Shown: one piece after another, positions 1-11,000 of the stretch
Position numbering within the stretch: the stretch's first letter is position 1
Layout of the letters: every line of letters begins with the position of its first letter
NCBI GenBank assembly: GCA_015039365.1
Contig: WION01000060.1
Location: 124,001-188,000 of the forward strand
Direction: 5' to 3'
From: Amanita rubescens
Lineage: Eukaryota; Basidiomycota; Agaricomycetes; Agaricales; Amanitaceae
DNA length: 64,000 nt
Program-made: the position numbers and the translations under genes
The notes under the pieces: model-generated
Told to the model about the DNA's origin: nothing
The model's database searches: none
The model's input: the letters and a program-made list of their open reading frames with translations, nothing else

Positions 1-228
1 CTTGAGGCAGGTGATGCGGCTAATCAAATCGCATCATCTGCGATTCCCTCTCGTGCATCTGGTACAACTAACCCTCTGCCTGTTGGTGAGCCAGGGTCGG
101 GGAAGAAAGAGCCATATTACGTTGGGTTTGATGGATCCAAGGCGGCAACGGTTCTAGGGTTACATTATCGGGGGATGGAAGAGACGATGAGAGACATTCT
201 AGTCCAGTGCGAGCGGAGGGGATGGTGA
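1..228 (+). CDS. 3' end of an extended short-chain dehydrogenase/reductase (cinnamoyl-CoA / dihydroflavonol reductase-like), partial
   Basis: An open frame runs from base 1 to a TGA at 226-228 and gives 75 residues. The last part reads YYVGFDGSKAATVLGL, then Y-R-G-M-E-E-T, and ends in a C-R-G-W-like tail. A Y-x-x-D-x-S-K-A...LG(L/W)-x-Y-x-x-x-E-x-T pattern near the C terminus is typical of NAD(P)-dependent extended SDRs of the dihydroflavonol/cinnamoyl-CoA reductase group in fungi. The Rossmann nucleotide-binding part and the catalytic Y-x-x-x-K lie outside the window, so substrate and activity cannot be judged. The assignment rests on the C-terminal pattern only. It could also be another NAD-dependent epimerase/reductase of the same superfamily. 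Confidence 0.6.
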   Translation, partial: LEAGDAANQIASSAIPSRASGTTNPLPVGEPGSGKKEPYYVGFDGSKAATVLGLHYRGMEETMRDILVQCERRGW

Positions 229-516
229 ACGCTGCAACTGCTAAAATACTGAGGTCGTCCCTGACTCACGCCGCCTGTTTCATAGTGCAAAAACTAATGC
301 AATCTGGAGGAATCACCATTGATTGTAGTTTATATTGAATGGCGAGGAAGCCGTGAGGGGTAATGCTACAATACTAATACGTAAAACGACAAATTGAACG
401 GCACCAGTGAATAGTGTCTGAGTGTATTGGAACTTGACGTGATCGAACTTGAGGTCTGAGCAATTGCTCGTAAGCAACACGCATGCGACGAAGAGATAAA
501 ATATGCGCACCTCATT

Positions 517-998
517 TCAACATATATGCCATGTAGGATCATCATCAGCATCTAGGAACAGCTGCGCCTTAAACTTGGCCATCCGACGGGCAGTGGGGCG
601 GTGCGTGTCAGAATATGTGGGACCACGCCTGTAAAAAGCGGCAATAATCGCCTCTTCTTCCATCCCGCTCTCTCTTGGTAGGCTGACATTCAGAATTGCT
701 ACTGGACATCCGGCCTCCTGAGCAGCATGCCGTGCTATAAACGCTTTCACATGTCGCCTGAAGGGGCCTGCTGATGTTTTGACATCATATAGTCCTTTAC
801 TGCGTGCCCGATTCAGGAAGAACTTTTGCATGAACTTGTCGTCGATGAGGTAACCGAGTACAACTTCTCGGCTCTTCATTTCGTCTTCCAAGGGTGGCGA
901 TGGAAAGAACTTGGTGGAAGATGAGCTGGGGAGAATCAGCGTAAATGACGTTTCTCTGCACTGTGCGCAGACGCTCACTGTGTATCCGGCGCCGACAT
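517..998 (-). CDS. Two-exon small protein of a locally amplified family (copy 1, 142 aa), function unknown
   Basis: I do not recognise the family. Exon 1 is 979-998 (M-S-A-P-D-T), the intron is 926-978 with GTGAGC donor, CTGAT branch and CCCCAG acceptor, and exon 2 is 517-925. The split codon joins in frame to give 142 residues. The product has a conserved P-P-L-E-D-E-M-K block, then REVVLGYLIDD, FFLNRARSKG, a charged middle and a C-terminal K-F-K-A-Q-L-F-L-D-A-D-D-D. It has no signal peptide or membrane segment. The gene structure is shared with the copy at 12586-13071, including a 20-nt first exon starting ATGTCGGCG, which supports the model. Related copies or relics lie near 3.1-3.4, 3.6-4.0, 4.7-5.1 and 13.2-13.5 kb. 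Confidence 0.6.
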
Positions 999-1560
999 TT
1001 CACGTATTGCTAAGTGGACGATGAAAGCAGAACATGTTCTGGCTTTTTATAGTTGAACTGTCACTCGCGAGTCACGCGTCACGCGCCAGGCGTGCGACAT
1101 CGAAACAAAAGGGAAGCTTATGAGTCATTTGTCAGAAGAATCGCCTCCCGTCTTGCACGATACTAGCTAAGACCCATTCTTTTGACATTGTCCGCGTCCT
1201 TATTCGTATTTATCTCTAGATTTAGACTATTGTCCACCACGAGATGCTGATGCGTTGCCGTTTCCGCAGCTCCGAGTCTTTTGTTTTGTGAATCGGTACC
1301 TCCATTTAGAAAATTCAGGGAAAGAGAACAATGGAAGGATGACGACCTCCTCCAGCGTACTTAAACGCGCTGGTTATCCATCCTCTCTGTCCTCGCACCC
1401 TCTCTTTCTGCCATTTTCAAGTCATTCCAACGTTGGTGTCTTTCATCCGAGCCATCGGCTTTCCTATCATGTACGCTCCTGAATCTCTCACTGTCCCACA
1501 CCCGGAACTGACCAGTTCGAGTATACAGTCTTCACATTTTATCTTCCCCACGAACAAATC

Positions 1561-2679
1561 ATGAAACAAAGGTCTCATGAGGAGCCTGTACCTGAAAGCG
1601 ATGTGAATCACTTTGCGATTGTATGAACAGTGCCAGTACTTTCAATTGCCGGAAAACATTAACTATTCCAGGACGAGATTACACTCTTGTATGACGGTCC
1701 TTTTTATCTCAACAAGAAACTTTTCGACTTCTTTGGGATCTTATTTCGCCGGGCACTGAAATACACATCAAACCCTCGCAACCTAGAAGCACTTTGGAAA
1801 CCCGTGTACTTTGTGTGGTTGGATCGAATGGCGTCCAAATATGCGAACCTTGTCTGCTTTCAAGAACAACCAGTCTGGTCGACCCCAAAACCACTGGACC
1901 CTGATCGGAGCATAACGGGAGGCAAGGGTCAATTTATCACGCTGTTCCCTGACCTTGGGATCGCTAGAATAGGCGAAGACACAGATGTATGGCTACTGCT
2001 TTGCGAGTTGAAGCGCTCCCCGAGACGAGCATACATGAAACAGAGTTTGGAGCTTGGATCAAATGGCTGGCAGGATCTGCTCGAAAAAATGCGGACAGCC
2101 AGCAGTCAAGTTCAGCGACAGGCGTTCATTGCCCTTCATAAAGAAGATGATGCGACAGAAATCTTCCTACTTGCCGCCTGTGGACCATTTTGGACATACG
2201 TATTTGCCTCGCGCGAGCAGATTGAGGCATTCACACCTCAAACAACCGGTGATCAGGAAGAAGAAGAGCTCAGTGACGAGTCCTCGGGACAACTTGATGA
2301 ACTCGAAGGCCGGGTCCTTGAACAAGCTGAAATACTTGACCTTGAAAAGTCTCGCGAGGTGGACGGGGATGAAGACCTTGTTCAGGAAGACGTGCTGTCT
2401 ATCTCTTCTGGATTTGAAATGACGCGGGAGCATCTGTTTGGTACTAGCGATGATAATAACGATCTCGGAGGACTTGAGGGAAATGATTCGACAGAATTAT
2501 TGGAGCCGCATATACCAGAGGAAATTGCTGGGGCAAGTCTCAAAGCCGGTCTGCCATGGGCAGACGTCATGGTTACAGGCTCAACGGCGTCGAATAAGGG
2601 GATCAACGACGTCCGTGGTGGAATCAATCAGCTGATGAAGAAATGGGCAGACACTCAGAAGAAGAATCGCCCCACTTGA
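1561..2679 (+). CDS. Fungal protein with PD-(D/E)XK nuclease-like motif, acidic C-terminal half
   Basis: Model: exon 1 1561-1620 (ATG with A at -3), intron 1621-1671 (GTATGA donor, TTAAC branch, CCAG acceptor), exon 2 1672-2679, giving 355 residues. Around residues 113-134 it has F-P-D-L-G followed about 18 residues later by LLLCELK. A Pro-Asp, a hydrophobic strand and E-x-K are the hallmark of the PD-(D/E)XK fold, and many uncharacterised basidiomycete proteins carry such a domain. The C-terminal half is very acidic (E-E-E-E-L-S-D-E, then several D/E runs) and probably disordered. Whether it cuts nucleic acid is not known, and the motif is matched by eye only. The start could lie in a further upstream exon. 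Confidence 0.5.
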
Positions 2680-2696
2680 ATGCAACAATATTGTAA

Positions 2697-3140
2697 GTGA
2701 TCGTTATACCTTGATATTAATCCTGGGACCGATTTGACTGTTCAGATGTAGTCGATATGTTTAAGCCGAGTCAAGCTATGCCAGCCTCGAACCGCGAGAT
2801 CGTGACCGTCACCATCTCATTTGTACGACACGTAACGTGGTCTCCTCTTGTACAACTTGGCGTGCTATATACGTTGTATTTTGTGAATTGTGAGATGCTA
2901 GCTTTTGGGGAAAGGCGTGGAATTTACAAACAACCTCGCCGCACCTCTCAGCTTAATGTTCGCTTGTTTCGAATTTGGCGGGGGTGCAAACTATGGTTCC
3001 GATCGGGGAAATGGAGCAGCTGAATTATCAACGCGATCATCGGCAATTCTAACTTGAGCCAGTAACCTGAACACCATAAGTGTCGTGAAAATAACAAATT
3101 GAACGGCATCAGTACTGGAGAGTGTATCAGAGCTAGGCAT
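2697..3140. repeat. Segmental repeat block, copy A (copy B at 4256-4640)
   Basis: The block begins with GTAAGTGATCGTTATACCTT and contains AAGCCGAGTCAAGCTATGCC. The same order of landmarks recurs from 4256 (GTAAGTGACCGTTATACCTT, AAGCCAAGTCAAGCTATGCC, then a shared GTGTCGTGAAAA...CAAATTGAACGGCATCAG). The copies have diverged by substitutions and indels. Neither contains a convincing gene; this is the 3' flank of the PD-(D/E)XK-like gene and a duplicate of it. Confidence 0.6.
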
Positions 3141-3420
3141 GTGCACGGATTCAGAGCTGTACGTAAATGAACTATTTCACTACGAATCAGTGAGATTTGG
3201 GCAATAAAAGACTGAATGTCGAGCTGGGTGGAAATAAGCGCAGATACCCCTTTTCTGCACGCACGGAGGCTCGCTGTATATCCGTCGCCGACATTTCACC
3301 TATCGCTAGGTGGGAGAATATGCTTCGCCACCGTGGCACTCACTGTCACGCTGAGCGCTGTACTTCACTTTCCGTTACTACTCCGGAAGGATAGCATGGC
3401 ATGGGAATCCGAGTCATATA
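3085..3420 (-). pseudogene. Relic of the 143-aa family with the gene body deleted
   Basis: The 3' flank typical of this family (CAAATTGAACGGCATCAG, then GTGAGATTTGGGCAATAA near 3190) runs directly into a family 5' end. An exon-1-like ATGTCGGCGACGG is read on the minus strand near 3295, followed by an intron-like stretch ending in CCCAG. About 350 bp of exon 2 that should lie between them is gone. The exon-1 donor has also changed from GT to GC. No product is possible. Confidence 0.55.
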
Positions 3421-3560
3421 ATACGTAAAAAAAATAATCGAACGGCACGTATCTTACTATCAGAGCTGTACTACGAACCAGTGAGAGTTAGGCAATGATA
3501 CACTGAATGTGTCGTAAGCAACACGCATGCGACGCAAGTGGTAAATATGTGAACCTCATT

Positions 3561-4000
3561 TCAATATGCCATTTGTGGTCATCATCAGCATCTAAGCAGT
3601 GGGCGGGTACGTGTCAGCATATGTGGGACCACGCCTGTAAAAAACGGCAATACTAATGGCCTCTTCTTTCGCTCCGCTCTCTCTTGGTATGCTGACATGA
3701 TATTGGACATCCGGCTTCTTGAGCAGCATGCCGTGCGAGAAACGCTTTCACATATTGCCTGAAGGGGCTTGCTGATGTCGTGACATCATACAGTCCTTTA
3801 CTGCGTGCCTGATTCAGGAAAAATTTGTGCACGAACTCGTCGTTGATGAGGTAACCGAGTACAACTTCTCGGCTCCTCATTATGTCTTCCAAGGGTGGCA
3901 ATGAAAAGTTCTTGATGGAAGATGAGCTGGGGGGGGGATGAGCATGAATGCCCGTCTTTGAATTGCGCGCGGAGGCTCACTGTGCCTCCGTCGCCGACAT
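3561..4000 (-). pseudogene. Frameshifted copy 2 of the 143-aa family
   Basis: Exon 1 starts at the ATG at 3998-4000 (ATGTCGGCGACGG) and exon 2 starts at 3926. The protein follows the family through M-P-P-L-E-D-I-M-R, REVVLGYLINDEF and A-A-Q-E-A-G-C-P. There a short deletion shifts the frame and the track ends after unrelated residues. Further on, about 40 bp coding for the T-A-R-R-M-A-K-F-K-A-Q block are missing. The ATG directly abuts the MITE at 4001-4255, so the normal 5' flank is lost. Several independent lesions show it is dead. Confidence 0.65.
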
Positions 4001-4255
4001 TAGGGGAATGCAAAGTTGACGAATCGACGGTTTCGGAAGCGGACCTCGCGAGGAGTGTGGATGCTTGTCCTGAGTGGCGTCGCCGGCCAGTACAGAGAAT
4101 GACAATGTAGTGGGGTTCGCGCGCGTTGCGGAATTGTAAAACTCCGGCCCGATCATTTCGGAACGGTGATTCGAAAGTTGGCGTGGTTCCCACGCTTATA
4201 GCGAGCGTTGCGGCAGCGCGCGACTGTAGCAATTCGTCAACTCTGTATTCCCCTA
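4001..4255. mobile_element. Miniature inverted-repeat element (MITE), about 255 bp
   Basis: GGGGAATGCAAAGTTGACGA from 4003 is repeated in inverted orientation as TCGTCAACTCTGTATTCCCC ending at 4253, with two mismatches over about 22 bp of terminal repeat. Both ends are bordered by TA (4001-4002 and 4254-4255), as expected for a Tc1/mariner-type target duplication. There is no coding capacity for a transposase, so it is a non-autonomous element. It sits immediately upstream of the start codon of the pseudogene at 3561-4000, and on its other side it abuts repeat block B. Confidence 0.55.
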
Positions 4256-4640
4256 ATGTAAGTGACCGTTATACCTTAATATTAATTCCGCACCGATTTA
4301 CTTCTTCAGATGTGCCTATATGTATAAGCCAAGTCAAGCTATGCCACTTCCTCTCGGAACAGGCCGTGACCGTCGCCATCTCGTTTGTGCGATGTATGGC
4401 GTAGTTTTTTCTTGTACAATGTGTGTTATAGATGTTGTCATTTTTCAAACTATCATGATCGGGGGAAATCGAGCAATGGAAGTCAATCATCGGAAATTCC
4501 AACTTGAGCTGGTAACTTGAACACCACGGTAAGTGTCGTGAAAACAACAAATTGAACGGCATCAGCAGTACTGGAAGCACCAGTGTATCAGGACTGTACG
4601 TAATTGAACTACTTCACAAGTACCAACCAATGAGATTTGG
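4256..4640. repeat. Segmental repeat block, copy B (copy A at 2697-3140)
   Basis: Diverged direct copy of the block at 2697. It starts exactly at the right end of the MITE and runs into the 3' flank of the next family member (copy 3). Confidence 0.55.
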
Positions 4641-4703
4641 GCAATAATACACCTATACGCTCGTAAGCAACACACATGTGACGAAGAGATAAGTATGCGC
4701 ACC

Positions 4704-5115
4704 TCATTTCATTATACGCCATTTCGGATTATCATCCGCAGCTAAGAACAGACGCGCCTTGAACTTGGTCAGTTCACCGGTAGTGGGGAGGTACTTGTCA
4801 ACATATGTGCGACCACGCATGTAAAAAGAGACAAAAACCGCCGCTTCTTTCTCGCCGTTGTCTCTTGGTAGGCTGACATGCAGAATTGCTATTGAAGATC
4901 CCGCCACCCAAGCGGCCTGCCGCGCGATAGTCGCTTTCACATGTCGCTTAAAGGGGGCCTTCAATGCTTTGTCATCATCCAGTCCTTTACTGCGTGCCTG
5001 ATTCAGGTAGAACCTCTGCACGAAATTGTCGTCGATGAGGTAACCGAGTGCAACTTCTCGGCCCTTCATTTCGTCTTCCAAAGGCGGCGGTTTAAAGATC
5101 TCGGTGGAAGACAAG
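4704..5115 (-). pseudogene. Copy 3 of the 143-aa family, first exon lost
   Basis: Exon 2 is fully open (4704-5115) and encodes the family core: P-P-L-E-D-E-M-K-G, REVALGYLIDDNF, FYLNQARSKG and a C-terminal K-F-K-A-R-L-F-L-A-A-D-D-N-P-K-W. The intron acceptor (ACACTAG) and the last 40 or so intron bases are still there. Upstream of them the sequence changes to the relic of cystathionine gamma-synthase, so the 20-nt start exon and promoter are missing. The open frame could still be translated from the internal methionine in the E-D-E-M-K block, but no promoter supports this. It is the most diverged of the open copies. Confidence 0.5.
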
Positions 5116-5153
5116 CTAGTGTGGGGGGGATGAGCGTGAATGCCCTTAGTCTG

Positions 5154-5905
5154 CGCTACATAGATCCATTCGCACCTCCCAAGATGGAAACCCTCCTCCG
5201 AGTGTTCGGACTAGTACCGAAACCGAAACCGAACACGTTCGCGCCTTTGCTGGATGAATAATGCCGATGGTGCCTCTTACTGCCCCCACCATCCGCGTTT
5301 TGGAAACAATCCACTTCCATCTTTTCGTTGGTGGCTGCAGCAGCCGCCGCCGCACCACCACCACCACTGTCGTCTAAAATCCCGATCTTGATCGAAAGAA
5401 ACCTCTCTGCGAACCGAATTGACACTCCTAACCCTGTATGCTGCCAAAACTCTTTAGTGACGGCAAACGGGTCGGGGTGGAACAACACGATATATAACGA
5501 ACCCAGGTCTTGGTTGATTCCCGAGTCCGTTCCCGAGTTTGTTTTTGAAACGTGGAGGCCGTAAGGACGGTGTGAGTATGACCACTCCTCAACGCACCTC
5601 GCTAAACACTTTTTTTCCAAGGGTCGTTCGATATAAGACCGAAATTCGTCCGCGATTTTATGGGAAGGTAATAAGAGTCATTTTTCGTTATTAAGTAAAC
5701 GAGTACTTTTGTTCGCATATACTCGCGAGCTGTGGCCAGAACGAACGGCGTCAGAAAAAAGAAATCGGAAGGGGAAAGAGCTGAGTCGATCTCACCTTTT
5801 GTACGACGAGGGGAATGAAAAATCTCGGGTATCCATTTTATCGATGACGCGTTTGTCGCCTTCTTCATATCCTACGCAAAGAAACTCCAGTGCTTGGAAA
5901 GGTTC
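5154..5905 (-). pseudogene. Relic of a cystathionine gamma-synthase gene (N-terminal region only)
   Basis: Minus-strand fragments resemble the region ahead of the catalytic core in fungal cystathionine gamma-synthases. Near 5870 is VGYEEGDKRVIDKMDT, near 5730 A-R-E-Y-M-R-T, and at about 5420-5510 a segment with FHPDPFAVTKEFWQHTGLG and S-I-R-F-A-E-R. The family normally has GYEEG...M and A-K-x-F-W-Q-H-(T/S)-G-x-G-I-S-S-R-x-A-E at these places. Frames change between fragments and stops intervene. The pyridoxal-phosphate domain with its lysine is absent. Downstream there are only low-complexity Gly/Ala and Ser-rich residues up to a stop at 5154. It is a dead fragment joined to copy 3 of the 143-aa family. 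Family recall is from motif memory, not a search. Confidence 0.5.
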
Positions 5906-8065
5906 ATACATAATGAACCATTATTGCTACCTCCCTCGGTCTCTTCAATCTCCAGTATCGCATCATCATTCTCATCAACCCATTGCCCCGTGCTTTTTTT
6001 TGGATCCTCGCTTAGGCCCCGCGGCGCCCATAGCACGTTGTAGGGCATAGCCAGCTGTAGTGTAATCTTGCGCTTGTGTCTTCATCATCCGCTAAAAGTA
6101 CCCATAACTGGCGCATATGGAGTTGGAATTGGTGTTTATGGGGTATGGTCTTGTAGTCGGATAGGCATATGCGCTGGCAGTGCACTGTTCATCGTCCCCT
6201 CGCTCTCGCTATACACGATCCTTCATCGGCTGATAAACGTTTAAAAGGTGTGGATCGATGTGGCCTGAACGTAGCGCTCAAAACGTCTATATGACGAAGC
6301 GAACAATGGGATTTATGGCGACATTGGGTGCGTTGGGGCATGGATGGAGGAGGTACCTGATTTTGTGGGCGGTGAGATTGTTCTTCAAGATGCCGTTTAT
6401 GAAGAAAAGGTTAGGGTGGGAGCTTAGGGCGTGCTTGAGTCCTGCCCTTTTCATCGACCCCCGTCGCCACGGTCTTACACCACCGCCACCTCATCTTCCT
6501 ATCCCGCACCGCCGATTCCAATAGCAATCCGTTTGGTGGTATCAGGAATGAAGAAGGTATGAGGAAGGACAACGATGATATCTCGGTGGTAGTCAGCAAC
6601 GGACTAGTTTGTTTTGTACCGGACAGATTGTACCTTTGACGCGGATAGCGGAAACGTCATGCATCATTTTGAGCGTTTTGAATAGAGGCTCATCTGGCGC
6701 AGGTGCCACCCATGCCCGTCATCGCATTATCCCTGCGGATTCTGTACTCCAGCATCTTGTTCGCAGGATGGCCGCTAGAGTGTTTCTAGCAATGTTCGTG
6801 TTTGCTGAGCCACGCATGGAATATCGTGGCTCGAGTCGGATAAAACAACGGCAGCCATGGAAGTTGGTTCGAAGCCGAATCTTCGCGTTAAAGCGTCACT
6901 GTCATGTATGTTGATTATCAAGGCAGAAGGATGGAGGATCCGGAGAGGGATTAGTAACACCTACACTGAAGCCAGCTCACCGCAGACGAGAATGCCTGTC
7001 TGTCGTTCAGACGTAAATTCTCCGGATTCGTTCAATATTTTGTGTTCCAAGCTTCATATCCTCGAAACTATAACAGTTTAGTCAGTTCATCTCTTTATAA
7101 AGAGAGAGGAAGCTGGACAGGGAAATTATTACCCGATTTGGCAGCACTGCCTCTACGCGTAACTACGTTTTGCGCAGACCTCGCCAACCTCCTCGTCTCT
7201 CGTTTGAAGCGGAAACTGCACCGCTGGCAACTCGCGAGTCGCCATACATCGAATTCCGATTCTCGAAATGCCGCACAGAGTAAGTACGTACATGCTCCAA
7301 AAACAGAATCGGAGGAATTGGTTGACATTTTACTTGTCAAGCCAATGCTCAGAATACGAGGCGGAGCAGACGATTAAGTTTTCGAATATCAGGTCTATAA
7401 AGTACGTCTACGTTTTCTCACTTGTTTGTTGTACTTACGCTGACGGCGTGCAGTGAAACGCAAAAAAGTGTATTGGTTGTATCCCGGACGCAAGGAGATG
7501 ATCAAATGGCGGGGAGAGGTTCTCCCACGTATATACCTGGTGGATCATGGATGTGACTGCTGGCCATGGCGCGGGGCGCCGTGAAATGCGGGACTGAAGA
7601 TGGGGCGCGGGGGGCAATGACTCCTTGAATTTGGGGTACTCTAATTTGGTGATATACAGTTTTGCGACTCCTACTTGTCGTACGTGACCGTAAGCGACTC
7701 ACTAGAGGTCAAGTAGCTCGCTCCAGTGCAAAGTACTTTCTGATCCAAGCGGACCTGACTGCCTTACGCCACTCTTTCCGCCGCTGCCTTACATGATTCC
7801 GGCTGCTTCTACCATAGCAACTCTTCAGGACTTGTACTTGGGACAAGGCAAACGAGACGACGATAGTCATGGTGGGCCACCAAAGTGTGATCAAAATCAA
7901 AGTGATCCAGAGCCAATCTTGGTACTGAACTCTCCGCCGTCCTACGGAAAGGAAACGTAGATGTGGAGAGTGAACGGACCATGCCGTGGGTTTAAGCGTG
8001 AAGCGTGACGTGTGACGAGCGTTACGATCGCTCTTTCTCTTTGACAACCACACTCCCACAGAACC
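5906..8065. other. Intergenic stretch without a supportable gene
   Basis: No intact gene is seen on either strand. The one coding-like trace is a plus-strand frame at about 6270-6420 that reads G-D-I-G-C-V-G-A, then WMEEVPDFVGGEIVLQDAVY and stops, without start or splice context. A plus-strand frame ending at 7377 in L-R-I-R-G-G-A-D-D has no promoter or homology I recognise. CpG is frequent here, in contrast to the block that starts at about 8.1 kb. Confidence 0.4.
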
Positions 8066-11000
8066 ATGAGTAACCAAAACCACATTATAGCGGACAACCA
8101 ACCCACCTTTCCAATTGTGGCCAGCTCAGGTGGCAATTTGCTCACTGGAGCTCAGAATGTTATTGTCACAGGTAGCCAGTTGTTTGGGATCCATGGGAAC
8201 TACTATGTATGTAACTTTGGGTTAATGTGATGATATCAATTATCATGATTTTAGCAAATAATCTCTGGCCATCACCCAGCTGTATCTCCTGATATGCTAC
8301 CACCCTTGCCTCCTCTGAAGCATTCCAGCACTATGTTTACAGGTCGTGGTAAATACTTAGAGAGACTAAAGGATTATTTTGGCTTGAGTACTACAGGACA
8401 AAGGAAGTCATTTCTTTTGCATGGTATGGGAGGTATTGGCAAGACCCAGATTTGCCTTAAATTCATTGAAAAACATGAAACTTTGTGAGTGCTACTAGAC
8501 AGTTTACATAGCTACATAATTGAGTATCCTACACAGGTTTTCTGACATATTTTGGATTGATGCTTCTTCAGAGAGTACCATTGACCTCAGACTCAAGCAA
8601 ATTGCTCAGGCAAATAGTGCCACTGCTGAAGCTGCCTCTTCAGCTGGATCTGCTCTCAAGTGGATTTCTAAGAGGTTGAATTGGTTGATGATATATGATA
8701 ATGCAGATGGTGGATACCAAATAGTAGAAAAGTTCCTTCCTCCTGGAGATGAAGGAAATATCTTGATAACAAGCAGGAATTTGGAATTGATGAGAATCAC
8801 AGAGAATTTAATGGAGGTTCTTGAAATGGGAGAAGAGGAGGCACTATCTCTGCTGTCAAAATCAGCCAGGCTGGATTACAGATCAGAGAATATGCAAACA
8901 AAGGGAAAACAACTTATTTCCAAGCTGGGAGGCATTCCACTTGCAATTGACCAAGCTGGGGCATATATGCTAGCTTGTAAATCCCCCCTTGATGATTACC
9001 TGGAATTATATGCCAAGAATCATGATGAATTAATGTCTAATCCTTTATTCAAAGGAGCATCTGATTATGGATCATGCACCTATGGAACTTGGGAAATCTC
9101 AATGAAAGAAATTGAAGCAAGAGCTGCAAAAAAAACAAATCCTGAAGCTATAGCAGCTGAGAGTGCACTTGCTCTACATCAGATAATTGCATTTTTGCAT
9201 CATGAGAATATACCAGAAGAGTTGTTCAGAAATGCTGCAGAGAACTACAAGAAGAGGAACATTGATGAAGAAAAGGAATCTGGTCTCCCACTTTCAATAA
9301 CAATGTTAAACCCTAAGGTGTTGTTCTTGGATGAGAATGGGGAATGGAATAAAATGCAATTTCAATTAGGAATTCAAGTGCTGCTGTCATTTTCTCTGAT
9401 TAAGAGCACTGGGAAAGTTTATTCAGTCCACCCTTTAGTGCATGCTTGGAGCAGGAATAGAGTGCCAAACATGGACATTGTACACCAGCTTCTTATGGCA
9501 AAGGCATTTCTAGCCTGTTCTGTGGAGTTGGACTATGAGATTGACAATTATGAATATTGTCAGTTACTTGCACCACACATGAGGACAATGAATAATCAGG
9601 CAGCACAGCTAAATCTTGACAATTTCTACTATGATGAATGTGATCGATTTTCACTTGTATTCCATCGTGTTGGGAACTGGAATGAAATGGAAAAGCTAAG
9701 GATGTGGATGTTGGAAAGGCAGAAAGCAAGTCTTGCACCAAAGCATCCCCTTGTTCTGAATAGCATGGCTCATCTAGCATCCATATACTGGAATCAGGGG
9801 AGGTGGGATGAGGCAGAGAAGCTGAATGTAGAAGTCATGGAGGCAAGCAAAGAAAAGCTTGGTTTACATCACCCAGACACTCTTAGCAGCTTGGCTAATT
9901 TAGCATCCACATACAGGAACCAGGGGAGGTGGGATGAGGCAGAGAAGCTGGAGGTAGAAGTCATGGAGGCAAGGAAAGAAAAGCTTGGATCACATCACCC
10001 AGACACTCTTAGCAGCTTGGCTAATTTAGCATCCACATACAAGAACCAGGGGAGGTGGGATGAGGCAGAGAAGCTTTTTGTAGAAGTCATGGAGGCAAGG
10101 AAAGAAAAGCTTGGATCACATCACCCAGACACTCTTAGCAGCTTGGCTAATTTAGCATCCACATACAGGAACCAGGGAAGGTGGGATGAGGCAGAGAAGC
10201 TGGAGGTAGAAGTCATGGAGGCAAGGAAAGAAAAGCTTGGATCACATCACCCAGACACTCTTAGCAGCTTGGCTAATTTAGCATCCACATACTGGAACCA
10301 GGGAAGGTGGAATGAGGCAGAGAAGCTTTTTGTAGAAGTCATGGAGGCAAGGAAAGAAAAGCTTGGATCACATCACCCACACACTCTTACCAGCTTGGCT
10401 AATTTAGCATCCACATACTGGAACCAGGGAAGGTGGAATGAGGCAGAGAAGCTGGATGTAGAAGTCATGGAGGCAAGGAAAGAAAAGCTTGGATCACATC
10501 ACCCAGACACTCTTAGCAGCTTGGCTAATTTAGCATCCACATACAGGAACCAGGGGAGGTGGGATGAGGCAGAGAAGCTGGAGGTAGAAGTCATGGAGGC
10601 AAGGAAAGAAAAGCTTGGATCACATCACCCAGACACTCTTAGCAGCTTGGCTAATTTAGCATCCACATACAGGAACCAGGGGAGGTGGGATGAGGCAGAG
10701 AAGCTGGAGGTAGAAGTCATGGAGGCAAGCAGGGAAAAGCTTGGATCACATCACCCAGACACTCTTACCCACATGGCTAATCTAGCATCCACATACTGCA
10801 ACCAGGGGAGGTGGGATGAGGCAGAGAAGCTGGAGGTAGAAGTCATGGAGGCAAGGAAAGAAAAGCTTGGATCACATCACCCAGACACTCTTAGCAGCTT
10901 GGCTAATTTAGCATCCACATACTGGAACCAGGGAAGGTGGAATGAGGCAGAGAAGCTGGAGGTAGAAGTCATGGAGGCAAGGAAAGAAAAGCTTGGATCA

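Noticed and set aside
7042..7377. Frame ending L-R-I-R-G-G-A, similar to a ubiquitin-type tail
   Set aside because: No ubiquitin-fold residues upstream and no start or intron support; the tail alone is not evidence.
7709..8101. 130-residue minus-strand frame upstream of the NLR-like gene
   Set aside because: Overlaps the NLR start exon, has no start or splice support, and its composition follows the local CpG-rich noncoding DNA.
9493..9780. Minus-strand frame inside the NLR-like gene
   Set aside because: Shadow of a long conserved plus-strand exon.
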